Notes: generated by a model not told the origin, from the letters alone. Shown: positions 21,101-32,716, counted from the first letter of the stretch. The stretch: 64,000 bases of DNA from Timema cristinae (GCA_039000515.1 JBCFYV010000100.1:52389433-52453432), one strand, 5' to 3'. Made by a program: numbers and translations.

Positions 21101-22696
21101 TTTTTACTAAATGTTTAGTGTTATTTTGTACGTCTTGGCAATATCTATCAAAAGGATCAGCTGAAGATCACAAGACTTTGTAGCATTGGACGTTATATGG
21201 GAGACGCTAAAACAAAACAAATAAAAGAGACTTACTGCATTCGCTTGTCGACTGGGCCTGCGGGGAAGAACGGCTCAAAACCTCCGGACGAACTTTCACT
21301 GACCCGGGAGAACAAGACACTAAGAGCGCATAATGACTGGCAAGCTCAGCCGACGCCCAGGGCTGGCTGGACATGCGCAGTAACGAGTTCCCGTTACGAT
21401 AAGGTTCTCGAAGCTCAGCATGCTTGCATATTGTTCCATTTAAGTCCAGAATGTATCCCACCCCTTCTCCTTTCGTCCTCTACTGAGTTTTGTATATATT
21501 CTGTTCTCTGTATCGATAACGACACAATTGGGCCTGTGTCATAGCAGGAATAACATAAGCTCCGGCTTTCTGCGACTAAAATGTAAGATCTAAATTCAGT
21601 TTTGGCTTATAAAACCTTATTTTTTATATACTATGATATTTTTCAAAATTCTTTTTCGGCCATATATTTAAATACATCTAAATTTATATCTTATGGTTAG
21701 GAACATTTCCTTGTTTTTTTTATAACGAGGTCATGGCGCCTTATCAACAGTAATGTCATTTATATTACGATAGTTCCGATAGTTTTGGTCATAATGGATT
21801 TAGGAATATTTAATAACTTTCACGGAAACCATTTTCTGGGTCTTGTCGTTAATTTATTATGGATTGCTATCTGATATTAGAATTTTAACTTGTGCAAAAC
21901 TTTTTACGCGCCATTTCTAGTGTTAACTATTTGATATTTAAATTTTTATCATATTCTAATACGCTAATTCTTGAGGGATGCTTTTTGATTCTGAGTTAAG
22001 ATTGTTTGTTGTCATTTGCTAAGCTCCTTTTATTCTGAGCGAACTTTTAATATTAAAAATAGGAAACAAATATTTGATATTAAAAATATAAAATATTTAA
22101 TAATTTAGTGTTACTAGAAGGGCGCCTCTTCAAGATAGAGTTATGGTTAACTTCATTGAGTTACATTTTTATGTAATACCGTGTGACTATGTTTATTAAG
22201 TCTCTTATTAGTCTCGCGTACACTATACACATGTTTTGAAAACAAATGTTAACTTTTCTATGGAATATTTTCATTGGTTTCGAGTCATAATGTTGTTTAC
22301 CTATATTATATTGTATACTCTGAATCAAACTGTTACGCAACTATTGAGCGTTACTAATAAAAATCGGCCTTTCTTGACCTGTTTTGTATCTTTCTGATAT
22401 ATGCCCAATCATTACCAAGGAAATTCGTCTAATATTTTGTTTAGTATGAACTTTAGGAAGGCTGCAGTCTATTGCTGTCTGGTTGAGATAGAGGGTCACA
22501 TTTATAAAATCCACAAACTGGTTCGAGGGTTGCGAGTTGTGGGACTGTAATGTTTTGTGTTAAACATTTGCAACCTAGAACTCCTCGGCACTCGCTCTGG
22601 GTAACCCCCCCCCCCCCCATTTATTAGTTTTTATATTATGCTGTGTGTTTTGTTGGCATCTGCCCCTTTTGGATGCTACAACTTGACGTATGAATA
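21101..22696. other. No recognised gene; GC-richer patch at 21190-21460
   Basis: 21190-21460 is richer in G+C and CpG than its surroundings and contains CATGCGCAGTAAC. It holds a 115-codon plus frame (21197-21544) and an opposing 84-codon frame. Neither resembles a family I know. It could be a promoter-proximal CpG patch or a decayed element. The rest is AT-rich, with a C15 run at 22604. Confidence 0.35.
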
Positions 22697-22878
22697 TAAT
22701 ATACTGGAGTGCCGCTGATGGTGATATTGGGGCTACAACACCACTGCGGTCTACTGAGGGTATTTATTTTTTCCTAAAAAGTTTATCACGCTCAATCCAC
22801 ACAAATGTGGGCACATTTACTCTATATTATACTCTAATCATTCCTACAAATTCACTGTACATTTTGGAAATCCCGAAG
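22697..22878 (+). mobile_element. SINE family C, strongly diverged
   Basis: GGAGTGCCGCTGATGGTGAT, TCTACTGAGGG and CACACAAATGTGGGCACATT follow the order of family C head-to-body motifs. The tail is absent. Confidence 0.45.
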
Positions 22879-22941
22879 GGCGTATAAGAAGCGAAAGATG
22901 TAAAAAAACTAGTTATATTTGAGTTCAAACCCCCGGTTACG

Positions 22942-22969
22942 TTAGGTTAGGTTGGGTTAGGTTAGGTTA
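22942..22969 (+). repeat. Interstitial (TTAGG)n
   Basis: Five TTAGG-type units (TTAGG, TTAGG, TTGGG, TTAGG, TTAGG) plus TTA. TTAGG is the usual arthropod telomere repeat. A tract this short inside a chromosome is not a telomere, but it supports the host assignment. Confidence 0.75.
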
Positions 22970-23213
22970 ATGGCTAGTAGTTGAATGGGATTACATGTTG
23001 TTCCGCAATTCATGTGGACCGGCGGACAGGTATACTTTATTCCTCAATTCGAGTGCGCCCATTTGACCATAGACACAAACAACTAGACACTCAACCTTAC
23101 GGGAGTTTCACTGCTTCTTGAGCCAGTTTGAGTCTTTGGACACTGGCAGTGCTAGTTACAGTTAGTTCTCTGTAATAACAACACTTCCTAGTAAAACAAC
23201 TCACTTTCAAATT

Positions 23214-23468
23214 CTTTCTTTTGCACCGCTTATTACTATCCGTTCGGGTTATACGCTTATGTACCAATTACGCTAATGTGTCAAGGATTAGGAAAGTTTG
23301 ATTTAGAAAGAATTGAGCTCTCATTTTCGTGGAGAGAGACAGTAGAAAAAATATTTAGTGAAAACCTCCTTCAGTGCATCTCACATGGATCGAACTCTGA
23401 TCACCCGGTCTTCAGCAGTCTAGTCCAAAACGAGAGTGACGCGTTAGAACATTCGTCCACCGAAGCGG
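23214..23468 (-). mobile_element. SINE family C, full length with TSD
   Basis: Minus-strand copy from the tail (ATCCGTTCGGGTTATACGC) to the head (CACCGAAGCGGG on plus). The TSD is TCACTTTCAAATT (23201-23213) and TCACTTTTAAATT (23469-23481), 12 of 13 identical. A useful reference for family C. Confidence 0.9.
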
Positions 23469-23481
23469 GTCACTTTTAAAT

Positions 23482-24708
23482 TGTTCGTTGTAAAGGGGGG
23501 GGGGGGTGTCCGGGCACTATAGTTATTAAAGTGCCAGCAATACCCCCTCCCACACTAGCTCAACTCCTTTCAATGAACAAATCTTTTCAGACATGTAACT
23601 AGTCGACGATATTTGAAGATTAACCACAATTAGACAATTTGCAAACATTCACTTGAACGAACAAAAAAAAGTACCATTGTGTTCTATGTTTTCTTTGTAA
23701 TTTGCAGTATGAGTAGGCTCGTTTGGGGTTTGTTTATGGGAAGGAGGTGGGGTAACTACCTGAACCAAGCTTTTTTTTAAAGACGGTTTATTGACATTAT
23801 AAAGCAATTTTTGTCTGTTCTTACTATAAATCATCTTTAAAATGAACGGTTTCTAAAAAAAATGCCTGCTTGATAGCGATGTTATCAATCGGGACTGCAC
23901 GTAGCGATCCTAGTGGCAAAGGTCTCAAACACTTGGAGGTTGTTGGTCTGGTGTGGTGTATCTGGTCTGTAACCATAGGCAAGATCCCATCTATTCGTAG
24001 TGTTTGCGCACCATGCGTGCTCTTTACTTCCCTCTTTCTGTTCCAATTTTATCATCTCTTTCCCCTCACTAACCCTTTATCCCGTGCAAAGGTTACTGGT
24101 ATGTGTGCAGAAATTCTTCCCCCTCCAGCTTCTAGAAGTCGTAAGGCATCCACCAATTTTTTATTCGTCTTCGCACGATCCTGGTACTTGTAAAGGTTTA
24201 TATTGGGAAGCGTTAGGAAGAGAATTATAAAGAGTAAAAGACCAAGGTTGAAGGGAAAAAAAAGAGGGGGGATTTTGAGGGGGATAGGATGAAGCCAGAC
24301 TGTGTTCTTTAAATAAAAGGAATTCTACACTTTATTGCGCTGACTCGACGTGACGTTGAAATACGCAAGGTTAAGTGTTGCGGATGGCATTCCGTTACGC
24401 ATCGTTTTGTTCCCTTTTAGGAGTAGCTATAGTGAAGCAGGGGTGGGGGGGGGGGGGGAAGGGTGAAGGTATTTTAATTTACGGGGGAATAGGAGGCGCA
24501 TCTTGTTAGTTGTATGTTTTACAACTGGAGGGATCGCGTTGGAGGGAGTAAATACTTGTACACTCCGTTTAACTAAGCTGGTGGTCTTACCTCGACTGAC
24601 TACAACATGGCGGTATATTTTAAGCTGCACCATAGTGTAACACACCATTTATATTACAAACTAGTAGTAATCTTACCTTGGCTGATGATGATGACGATGA
24701 TGATAATA

Positions 24709-24743
<35 letters not shown>

Positions 24744-24957
24744 CGTTGTCCAGGGCCCGCCCGAATATACTAATCGTACATCCATTCCGTGGAGGCTCTT
24801 TACATGTCCCGATGAGATGAGGGTGATTGTGAGTATGAAGGTGATGCTGAATATGACGGTGTGAAGTCAATAAAGATTTTAACTTAATTTAAGCCTTATA
24901 ATAATCAAACCCTGGTGACCATGGGAATTATTCCCCTTTCGAGAAAAATCCCCTGGT
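23482..24957. other. No gene; poly-G/C runs and a trinucleotide tract
   Basis: Includes G runs at about 23495 and 24446 and (GAT)n/(AAT)n at 24685-24742. Several open frames of 60-107 codons lack motifs. 24552-24650 has weak similarity to 34573-34670 (TGTACACTCCGTTTAAC), too short to call a family. Confidence 0.4.
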
Positions 24958-25017
24958 ACCGACCGGGAATCTAACTTGGGACATTTAGGTCACCACTAAA
25001 CCACTAGAATGATTACA
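24958..25017 (-). other. tRNA-like fragment
   Basis: On the minus strand, CTAGTGGTTTAGTGGTGACC resembles an A box and CAAGTTAGATTCCCGG a B box. No second copy in the window, so it could be a solitary SINE head. Confidence 0.35.
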
Positions 25018-25025
25018 CCATGTCC

Positions 25026-25627
25026 TAGGGATGTGAAAATAGTATCGATACTTTACTAATATCGATATTTTCCTTTTGATACAAGCATTTTTTTACTCGA
25101 TACTCTTATTGATATTAGTACCCACACTCCGGTATCGAAAGAAACAACATTTCTACTATCATCACTCATGCTAGGCTTAAACTAAACAAAAAAGCTTTTG
25201 TAGAACTAAATTAACTGTCGCCTCAAGGTGCCCCAAGCAGACGAAGCAGAAAAGTTTATATAAGTTGTTTAAGCAGACGAAGCAGAAAAGGGCATCCATT
25301 CTCCTATTGTTTGTCAATAGTTAATAAATCTATCATAATAGTATACAAACGACCAATGTCGCTAAAAAATGGCACCTCCCAGAAGTAAATTATGGAAGTT
25401 TTTTATAAGTTGGATAGCGAAAAGGCATCGCGTAAAATATGTTATAAAGTATTAAAAACATTATAATTTTCGATGTTTAAAAAAATATGGAAATAAAATT
25501 ATGAATCAAAAGTTGAAATTATTATTATTATTACTATTATTACTAGATAAAAAACATTTTTTCAGATTAAAATTTCGATACCGATACTTACAGTTATCGA
25601 TACTTTTCTTTCAATACCACATTCCTA
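25026..25627. mobile_element. hAT-like MITE, about 600 bp
   Basis: The left end TAGGGATGTGAAAATAG and the right end, reverse-complemented, TAGGAATGTGGTATTGAAAG both lead into TATCGATA-rich subterminal sequence. Flanking 8-mers CCATGTCC (25018-25025) and CCGTGGCC (25628-25635) agree at 6 of 8. The interior is AT-rich with (ATT)n and a tandem AAGCAGACGAAGCAGAAAAG (around 25236 and 25271). No coding sequence. Confidence 0.6.
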
Positions 25628-25723
25628 CCGTGGCCCTCCTTTATATAAGAATCAAATGGCCAAAGCTGTTATTTGTGCTAGTGAGGATTACTCCATGAAG
25701 ATATAATATTCTGAAAATTGACA

Positions 25724-25794
25724 CCTGGACACGGGAATCGAACCCGGGACCTTTGGCTTGGTACGCCAATGCTCTAACCACTGAGCTATCCAGG
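25724..25794 (-). other. tRNA-like arm with near-complete cloverleaf
   Basis: 71 nt. Acceptor CCTGGAT pairs with GTCCAGG over 7 positions including one G-T. The D arm is GCTC/GAGC, the anticodon stem TTGGC/GCCAA with loop GTACCAA, and the T loop TTCGATT sits on a four-pair stem. One linker base is missing compared with a normal tRNA and the loop would give the unusual anticodon ACC. It is therefore more likely a tRNA-derived repeat than a working tRNA. Confidence 0.6.
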
Positions 25795-25832
25795 AATCGT
25801 GAGTGAAGAATGACCCTGGGCACGGGACGATT

Positions 25833-25907
25833 CCTGGATAGCTCAGTGGTTAGAGAGAGCATTGGCGTACTAGGCCAAAGGTCCCGAGTTCGATTCCCGT
25901 GTCCAGG
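25833..25907 (+). other. tRNA-like arm, opposite orientation
   Basis: 75 nt, same sequence as 25724-25794 except for a 4-base AGAG insertion after the D arm and a few substitutions (TACTAGG in the anticodon loop). The insertion breaks the cloverleaf. A and B boxes remain. Confidence 0.6.
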
Positions 25908-26021
25908 TGTCATTTTTAAATTGTCAGAATATGTCCTCCTTTAAGAAAGTTGCTTACTTGGTAGATTTGAAGCTATTTTTGTGAAGAAGACCGCATCTAA
26001 TCTTGGCGAATGCTAAGGTTG

Positions 26022-26390
26022 GGATGCACAGAACGTGAGAAAAGGCCAGTATTTTGCAGTTTTTATTGCAAAACATTTTTTTGGGGATCAAAATGGATAA
26101 ATTAATATCTTTAATAGAAACAAAGAGTATAATTTTCTTCTCGTTGTGATATCAATAGTTGTTGAATATCTGTCAAGAGTGTCCTGGAATTTGAATAATT
26201 TCTTTTCATTTAAAAAGTTTCTCACATAATACCGCTATGCTCATGACAGATATTCAACAACGGTTGATATCACTGTGTGAAGAAAATTAAACTCTTGTTT
26301 CTACTGGAGAAATTATTTATTTATTTGATAAAAAAAAATTGTTATAAAAAACTGCACGAAAACACTGGCCCTAACTCGCGTTGTCTATAT
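26022..26390. mobile_element. Palindromic MITE family P, copy 2
   Basis: Left arm GAACGTGAGAAAAGG, TTTTGCAGTTTTTATTGC and TGATATCAATAGTTGTTGAA. The right arm mirrors it and ends AACTCGCGTTG. The centre (GTGTCCTGGAATTTGAAT, then GTTTCTCACATAATACCGC) has the same orientation as copies 1, 4 and 5. Confidence 0.85.
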
Positions 26391-26846
26391 ACTCACCTTA
26401 ACGTTGGTATTTATATAATAAGAGTAGTCGGTTTGACCTTCTTTATTTCATCCCCTGAAATATCATTTTAAAAAAATTAACCGCATCAAACACTAATTAG
26501 TTTAGAGAATAGTTGATTACGGAACACGGATTGGAACCATGATCCTTCAATATGTACCCGGCACGTTCACATTTGACTTGACAGTAAACAAGACCGCAGC
26601 GTTATGGGATCGATGCGTGTTTCATTTGACGCTCCTGATGAAATATTGATGGTGATATCATGGACAATAACATAAACAATGAGCAAGAGACTGACGCGGG
26701 ACAAGTTATGATTGATAGCTGCGCGTTCTTCTCTCTCTCTCTCTCACACACACACGATTGGACAGAGAACTTCTTCTGGAAATAAAAACATTTTGTGGTC
26801 TGGCTTGAAACCAAATTAATCCCCGAGATCAACTTCAATTTATTCG

Positions 26847-27127
26847 GTAACCTGGCGGTCTAAGGGTAAGGTGTCAAGACTTCTGTTCTGAAGGTCCGGG
26901 GTTCAATCCTCGGTCCCGGCACAGATTTATCTGATTACCAAACCCTTCCTTCACCTCTGACAAGACATCTTGTGAATATAGGGAATGCCAGGCCTCCACC
27001 GTGGTTCGTATTCTACGTTAAACTGTAGGTCCTTCATTTCATCTCACAATCACCCTACCATTACACATTAGTGTAAGTGCGTATAACCCGAACAGGTAGT
27101 AAGACGTGGTGCTAATAGTAATAATAA
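26847..27127 (+). mobile_element. SINE family A, full length with 17-bp TSD
   Basis: Head GTAACCTGGCGGTCTAAGGG, B box GGGTTCAATCCTCGG, short subfamily (GACAAGACATCTTGTGAA), tail with GAACAGGTAGTAAGACGTGG. The TSD is CAACTTCAATTTATTCG (26830-26846) and CAACTTAAATTTATTCG (27128-27144), 16 of 17 identical. A short (CT)n(CA)n tract lies upstream at 26730-26754. Confidence 0.95.
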
Positions 27128-27145
27128 CAACTTAAATTTATTCGA

Positions 27146-27366
27146 AACCTACTTCATTGTCTAAGACGTCACTATCACAATAGACCTGACTGCCAATGAC
27201 GGGGAGATCGAGGTTCGAATCTCAGTCGGGCGTATATAAGGTGGTTTGTTCCTCTCTCCACAATTGCTGTCCACACTCTCGCCTCGCTAATATCTATACA
27301 CTTCCTCAAATTTAACCGGTCTCATCCCTAAAAGACTAGCGTAGAAATGAGTAAAAGCCAAATGGG
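27146..27366 (+). mobile_element. SINE family C, diverged
   Basis: Starts directly after the 3' TSD of the SINE A, so the A copy landed at the head of this older C. It shows GACGGGGAGATCGAGGTTCG and TCTCAGTCGGGCGTAT. The body is disturbed around 27250-27300 and the tail is reduced to CCAAATGGGTA. Confidence 0.7.
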
Positions 27367-29713
27367 TATCAAGACCATTCGGTCATTGAATTTAGTAAAA
27401 CGATTCTATTTACTTGGCTATTTTTAAACGTTGAAAATGGCTTATTTGAATAAAATGCTTACATAAAAAAAATTTATTAACTAGTTTTAGATCACACTAT
27501 TTCATAATCTATTATAAAAGTTTACTTTTTTAATTGTCTAGACGCATAAAAAGAATTAAGGGAAAACAACAATAATGACATAAAAAGTAGTTAAACCAAT
27601 AGAAAGTATATAATTGGATCGATTTGGTATTAAAACACCTAGTGTTTAACTGAAGCCATTAACACAGATTGGCTTGACTTTTTTTATAATCCAATTTTCG
27701 AAAATAGAATGGGTGAAGGGGAGGAATAAGTAAATATTAACGTCGTTTATATAAAGTACACATTATACTCATAAAATTAACAACTTTATTGTTTTAACAG
27801 CAGGAGCGCATACAATCACAATAAAAAAAGGGGCGTGGCTTCTATAACACACGAATAAGTACAGGGGTGGATGAAACTAACTAATGGAATGGAAGGAGAT
27901 TGAAAATCGAGAGGAACCAACGGGTTTTATTTTCATTGGAGTTGGGTTGACGTCATACTGGAGGTTAAGGGTTAAAATACTAGATGGATAATTTAAGTGT
28001 GATATTTTTACATGCGATTGTTTCTGTGGTTCTATCACCATCTCTCCACATTATTAACTGTACAATTCCCAATAGTTTTCAACCCCCCCTCCCCTCTCCC
28101 GCCGCTTTATTGCTAGACGTAGTATCGAAGGATATATGAGGGTCATCCATATACCATGTAACCCTTGTTTTTGAGACCTTATTTTCCATGTAACACCAAG
28201 TAAACATTTAACCTGACCCTTCCAAACTGCGTTACGTAACTTTTCACATAAAGAGTGAATGCGATTATTTTATAAGGAAGCTTTTGTGACCCTAAAAGAG
28301 GGACTTAAATGATTCTAAGTAGTTTTAAATATATCTAAGTATGCTTACTAACGGTGAAGACATTACTTAAATATTATTTTCTAAAGAGAATTTAAGTAAA
28401 AAGATCTTTGTTGCGTAACCCACCACATGTAGACATTAGAACTCGCCCCTCAACAGCTTCACGCTTTACGATAGGAGAGGTTGTAACAGATATCAGAAGG
28501 TTCTTTATTGCAAAAATGGTCTTTAAGTGACGTCAACTTATAAACAAATAATTATTGTTTGTTGACTAATACCATGAATTTATCAATTACAAAAAATAAA
28601 TAATTAATAAACACTTCTTGACTAAGGATTACTGTATAATTGGATATTTCGTAGCTTCTTAAAAGACTAGCAATCCAGCACAGCGCTGCCCGCGACCCAC
28701 TGTGGTATAAGAATTATAAAAGCCCCCCTCCCTCCCTTTACCCCTCATGGTTCCAGATTTCAAATGGAAACGGAAACGTTATATATGAAAAGTAATTTTA
28801 AACCAGATTTAAAAAAATTATATTTTCTTCAAAAATTTATTAAAAATAGCCTAATTAAAATTTTAAAAATCCGGCTTCGAGGTGCATTCGGACCCCCCTC
28901 CGTCAACCTAAGTTAAAAATGTCAGACCTCTGCGGGGCGTAGATTTGGCTGAGCATCGCAAACACACAAACACTTCCTTTTATTTTCATATAGATTAAGA
29001 AATATTAATAAAATAAAACTACTATGTTTTTTGTTTCGCGGTTGTGTCAACAAGATATATTGTAGAACATGAAATAATAATTTAAAAATTACCACATTCA
29101 CACTTGTATCTTCTTTTGACTGGCCACCAAAATAAATATATATATATTTTATAATTTAGCCATTACAAAATATTAGATTTAAAAAAATAGTAAACAGCTT
29201 AAGAAAAGAACACAACCATCTTGACGGTTTGTGTGAAGTCATAAAGGTATCCTTCCTTGTTTCGGCAGGTTCGCCATCTTAATTTATGAATAGAACGCGG
29301 CGTTTTATAAGCTCTTGGTTAACCAAGAACATCGTTAAAATAAAATACAAATGGTTATTTTCATAAGTTCGTGTTTTAATTCTTGTAAAAACGTTTTTTT
29401 TTTTTTTAAATACTTGGAATTAAATTGTTTGTTGTGAAAGTTTTGACTGACAAAAGAAATAAAACAACATTACGGTTTGTCGATTGGATATTTCCTGGCC
29501 GTCACCAACCTTCCTTACATGGATAACCTATATAGGCCTATAGGGTAGGAGTGAGAGGGGTAACCGGACAACTGACACGACAACTTGATTGGAACACTTG
29601 AAACTGACGGGATCACACAACTGGCACGGATACCTGAGAGCGGATATCCGACACCTGGGTACTGTAGGGAGGGGGGAGTCATATCGAAACTAAGAGCAAG
29701 AAGACCATTAAAG
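27367..29713. other. 2.3 kb without a recognised feature
   Basis: AT-rich with pyrimidine runs (28085, 28725). No SINE, MITE or credible frame. 29540-29670 has somewhat higher G+C with repeated GACAACT/GACACG words but no clear period. Confidence 0.4.
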
Positions 29714-29961
29714 ACCCGCTTCGGTGGCCACATAGTCCAAGGCGCTACTCTTGCAGTAGACTTAACTGCCTATGACAAGGAACTCAAGATTCGAATCTCG
29801 GTCGTGTGTACTGAGGGTAGTTAAAATAATGTTTTTCCACTCTCCCTTCAGGCAAATATGGCTACACTTCCTATAAATATAGCCTCCTTAATCCCTAATT
29901 ATCATTAACATAATTGGTACGTAAGCGTATAGCCTGAACGGGTAGTAAGACACGGTGCTAA
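29714..29961 (+). mobile_element. SINE family C, full length
   Basis: CCCGCTTCGGTGGCCACATA, AAGGCGCTACTCTTGCAGTA, GATTCGAATCTCGGTC, CACTTCCTATAAATATAGCC and tail TGAACGGGTAGTAAGACACG. Possible TSD GAAGACCATTAA / AGAAAACCATAA. Confidence 0.9.
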
Positions 29962-31608
29962 GAAAACCATAAGTACTCCCGTGTAAATACCCAGCATTAA
30001 TTTTCTTGTTCAAGTAAGGTAACAAAATATGATTTTTTAATTTTTTTATTTTTATCAACTAATAAGATTCTACTAAACAAACACTTGCGTTTATTTACAC
30101 ACTTATTTTATGTTATTATGTTTTATTGTATGTTTTAAAATTAGGTACACACACCTTTTTAAAATAAAATAACCTACTTTTGTTCTTGTTCTGGATGGGC
30201 AGTAAGACACAGAGGGGTAAAAAATAATAACAATAAAAAGTACTGGAAATAAAATCAATGCACCCAGATGAAGGCCCAGCTGCCCAGGTCAAATTCAAAC
30301 TTTCTATTATCCTCATAACTCTTAACGACTAAATAGATTTTTATTTTAAAAATAATGTTTTATACTCACATAAAACATAATAATTAGAGATATATTTTTT
30401 CTTTTTCTTTAATATTTATTCAACCTCCCCTCGTCCCCCCAAAATCTGAGTAAAACGGATCATTTGAATTTTTTAAACTCTTAAACCTTTTGGACTCTAC
30501 TGGGACCTTAATTTATGAAAGCGCGCTCAGAGAATGCAGCTGTCCAAATTATTATTTCATTTATAAGCTTACTTCATGTTTAACTTATAACTTAAGAAGC
30601 TATATAAGATTTTTTTTTTTTTTACGATTTACATATCTGGAACATAAATTTATTTATTTTAGTGTGGGATGTACCTTACAACAAAGCTACTTCGTAAAGT
30701 AGATTCCTTCCCCTCAACTCCACCCTACGAAAGTATCTCCATTCTGGAAATGTGCAAAAAGTCCCCCCCCCCCCCCCCTCTCCCGACTTATAAGTAGTAG
30801 CTTTCCTCCTTCTGTTCCTTAGTCACCTCCCTCTTGTTTGCTATATTCTTAAAACCAGCTGCTTTACACAAAAGTAAAGTAAGCTGTTTACTCCTCCCTG
30901 CTGGGGGAAGCTCTTATTGTTTTGTTTCTTTATTTGTTACTCCAAGTGTTTAAGCTACTTTTAATGTGCTTACATGGAATTTATTTGGAAAAGGGAAGGG
31001 TGGAAGTGGTTTAGTAAATTTACCTTCCATTGAAAGTTAGATGATTTCTAAAAAAAAACAAAAAAAACACAGCATTAAATTTTATTAAAAATAGACCAAC
31101 TACATCTAAACCTTATGGTTATTAATGACTTAAGGAGTGAAGTTGATGAGGGATGTTAAAGAAAGTGCACCATTATTTGTATAGAAAGAGGATGGGAAAA
31201 AACTCCACTTCAATTACTAAATTCAGTCGGAGATTCTAACCTCAATACTTTCAGACGCCCCCTCTTAGGTGAGTTAGTATATTTCTAGACAGACGGCTTA
31301 AGCCATGGAACCATTGGTGCAAATAAAAAGCGTATAATGATTTAAAAAATTAAATACATAATATGGTAACGTCATAAGATAATAATTTTAATTGGCTAGA
31401 AAAAGATTAATTAATTTAAATGTATCCACTGAAGATATATTTTATTTATTTTGGCAAGTAAAGATTTTTTTGCTATAAAAAATGGTCAAAATAAATTGAA
31501 TTCTAGTCTATACCAAATTAATATTCAGCTTACTAATGAACTTCAGTATCGTAATGCAATTTAAAGATGGTAAGTTCACGTTAAAAATATTGAAAGCTAT
31601 TATGTTTT
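29962..31608. other. No recognised feature
   Basis: AT-rich, with a C17 run at 30762 and T runs. 31430-31500 (TTTTATTTATTTTGGCAAG, TTTGCTATAAAAAATGG) resembles one outer arm of MITE family P, too weakly for a firm call. Confidence 0.35.
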
Positions 31609-31690
31609 TTAGCACCACGTCTTACTACTCTTTTGTGTTATTCTCTGGTTTTAGGGATTAGGAGGGTTATATTTAGAGGAAGCTATGGCG
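31609..31690 (-). mobile_element. SINE family C, tail fragment
   Basis: TAGCACCACGTCTTACTACT and GGTTTTAGGGATTAGGAGGG match the 3' part of family C on the minus strand. Truncated in a (GAT)n tract. Confidence 0.55.
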
Positions 31691-32105
31691 TTTATTTTGT
31701 GATGATGATGATGATTATGATGATGACGACGACGCATGCATGCCTCACAGTTGGGCACCAATTTATGGCGTTACTGTGCCCCAGGGTTGGGCGGCAATTA
31801 TTCTCTTACCGGATTTTACGCCTATCATTTGGGAGCCTATTCGTCAATCTTGGGGTGCTAATTACAAATTATTGTACTGCCGCAAGTCAGCACACGGGTG
31901 GGTGATAGTTGTGTTTGTTATATCTCATCCAGTAGAGTTTTTAGAGAATTGGTTCAATAAGTTTCCAAGGTATTTGAGCTCAACACTAGTGCACTATTTA
32001 TTAAGTTGAAGTTTTATGATTGAAAATTTTACATCGCATTGACACAGATTTTACTCGTATAACCAACCTACGCGGAGAGCCTGAGTAACGCAGAAGCTGC
32101 TCCAG
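31691..32105. other. (GAT)n and an unassigned open frame
   Basis: (GAT)n at 31700-31725. Two overlapping plus frames (31633-31905, 31740-32009) contain Trp/Pro-rich sequence (WAPIYGVTVPQGW) that I do not recognise. No second copy and no splice evidence. Confidence 0.3.
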
Positions 32106-32217
32106 CCCTTTATATATAAACTTCCCCTTGCTTCTTGACCCCTTGTCTTTAGTGTTAAAACCAACCAATAGGAGAGCTCTTGGCAGTCTGGTGTTGTGAA
32201 GGCTAGCTTCTTATTGG
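32106..32217 (-). promoter_or_regulatory. Candidate TATA/CCAAT promoter
   Basis: On the minus strand, TATATATAAAGGG (32106-32118) lies about 50 bases downstream of an inverted CCAAT (plus-strand CCAAT 32165-32169) and about 95 bases downstream of a direct CCAAT (32213-32217). Start sites would be expected near 32085. No open frame follows toward 31600, so it may be an orphan or belong to a gene with distant exons. Confidence 0.35.
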
Positions 32218-32580
32218 TTGTCCTAACACTGTTTGACCTAAAAAATGGCCAGCTAATCACCACACTTTTAAATAGAACGAAATAAGTTTTTAAACAAAGG
32301 AAAGTTTAATACGTAATATATTTTAATATACTTCTCAAAATGCCTTATGGGCTTGTAAACTCAGTAAAATACATAATATTTAATGAAAGTGATATTAATA
32401 ATAAAGTTGAGTTTAAATTTAGAATCTTGTACTGAAAATAAAATCTTTCAAATTTGCCTGGTCATCCATTGATGAAGTATTAAAAGGAAAACTTGTATAC
32501 TGTTCTTCAAAGAAAAATATACTTCATCCATGACTTTTCAAATAAATAAGAGAGACCCAAAACAGTATCAATACAAAGTG

Positions 32581-32716
32581 TACTCAGATAGGGAGGGGAA
32601 AATATACCCTTAGTACACCCAACCGAGATTTGAACTTTGATCGCCCCGTTATCCGTTATCAGAGGTCTATTCCACTGCGAGAGAGGACCTTAGACCGTGT
32701 GACCACTGAATTGGTT
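32581..32716 (-). mobile_element. SINE family C, 5' half
   Basis: CACCCAACCGAGATTTGAAC at the B box, then TCCACTGCGAGAGAGGACCT and GACCACTGAATTGG at the head, on the minus strand. The tail half is missing. Confidence 0.6.

Larger units (their letters stand above)
25644..25934. mobile_element. Palindromic element with two divergent tRNA-like arms
   Basis: 25724-25794 (minus) and 25833-25907 (plus) are near-identical tRNA-like units facing outward, joined by a 38-base spacer. Outside them ATATTCTGAAAATTGACACC and GTGTCATTTTTAAATTGTCA continue the inverted repeat. A 9-bp direct repeat CCTCCTTTA (25635-25643 and 25935-25943) may be a TSD, although it touches the TSD of the previous MITE. A decayed copy lies at 56035-56135. 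Confidence 0.65.

Noticed and set aside
21197..21544. 115-codon frame as a gene
   Set aside because: No recognisable motif, a competing opposite frame, and only a local composition shift to support it.
24552..24650. Dispersed repeat shared with 34573 and 60593
   Set aside because: Only TGTACACTCCGTTTAAC-like words match. The rest does not align well enough.
25724..25907. Functional tRNA genes
   Set aside because: The arms are parts of a repeated palindrome, one has a 4-base insertion, the other lacks a linker base and has an unusual anticodon, and a decayed copy exists elsewhere.
25641..25913. 90-codon minus frame
   Set aside because: It reads across the twin tRNA-like palindrome. tRNA-derived repeats often give such frames.
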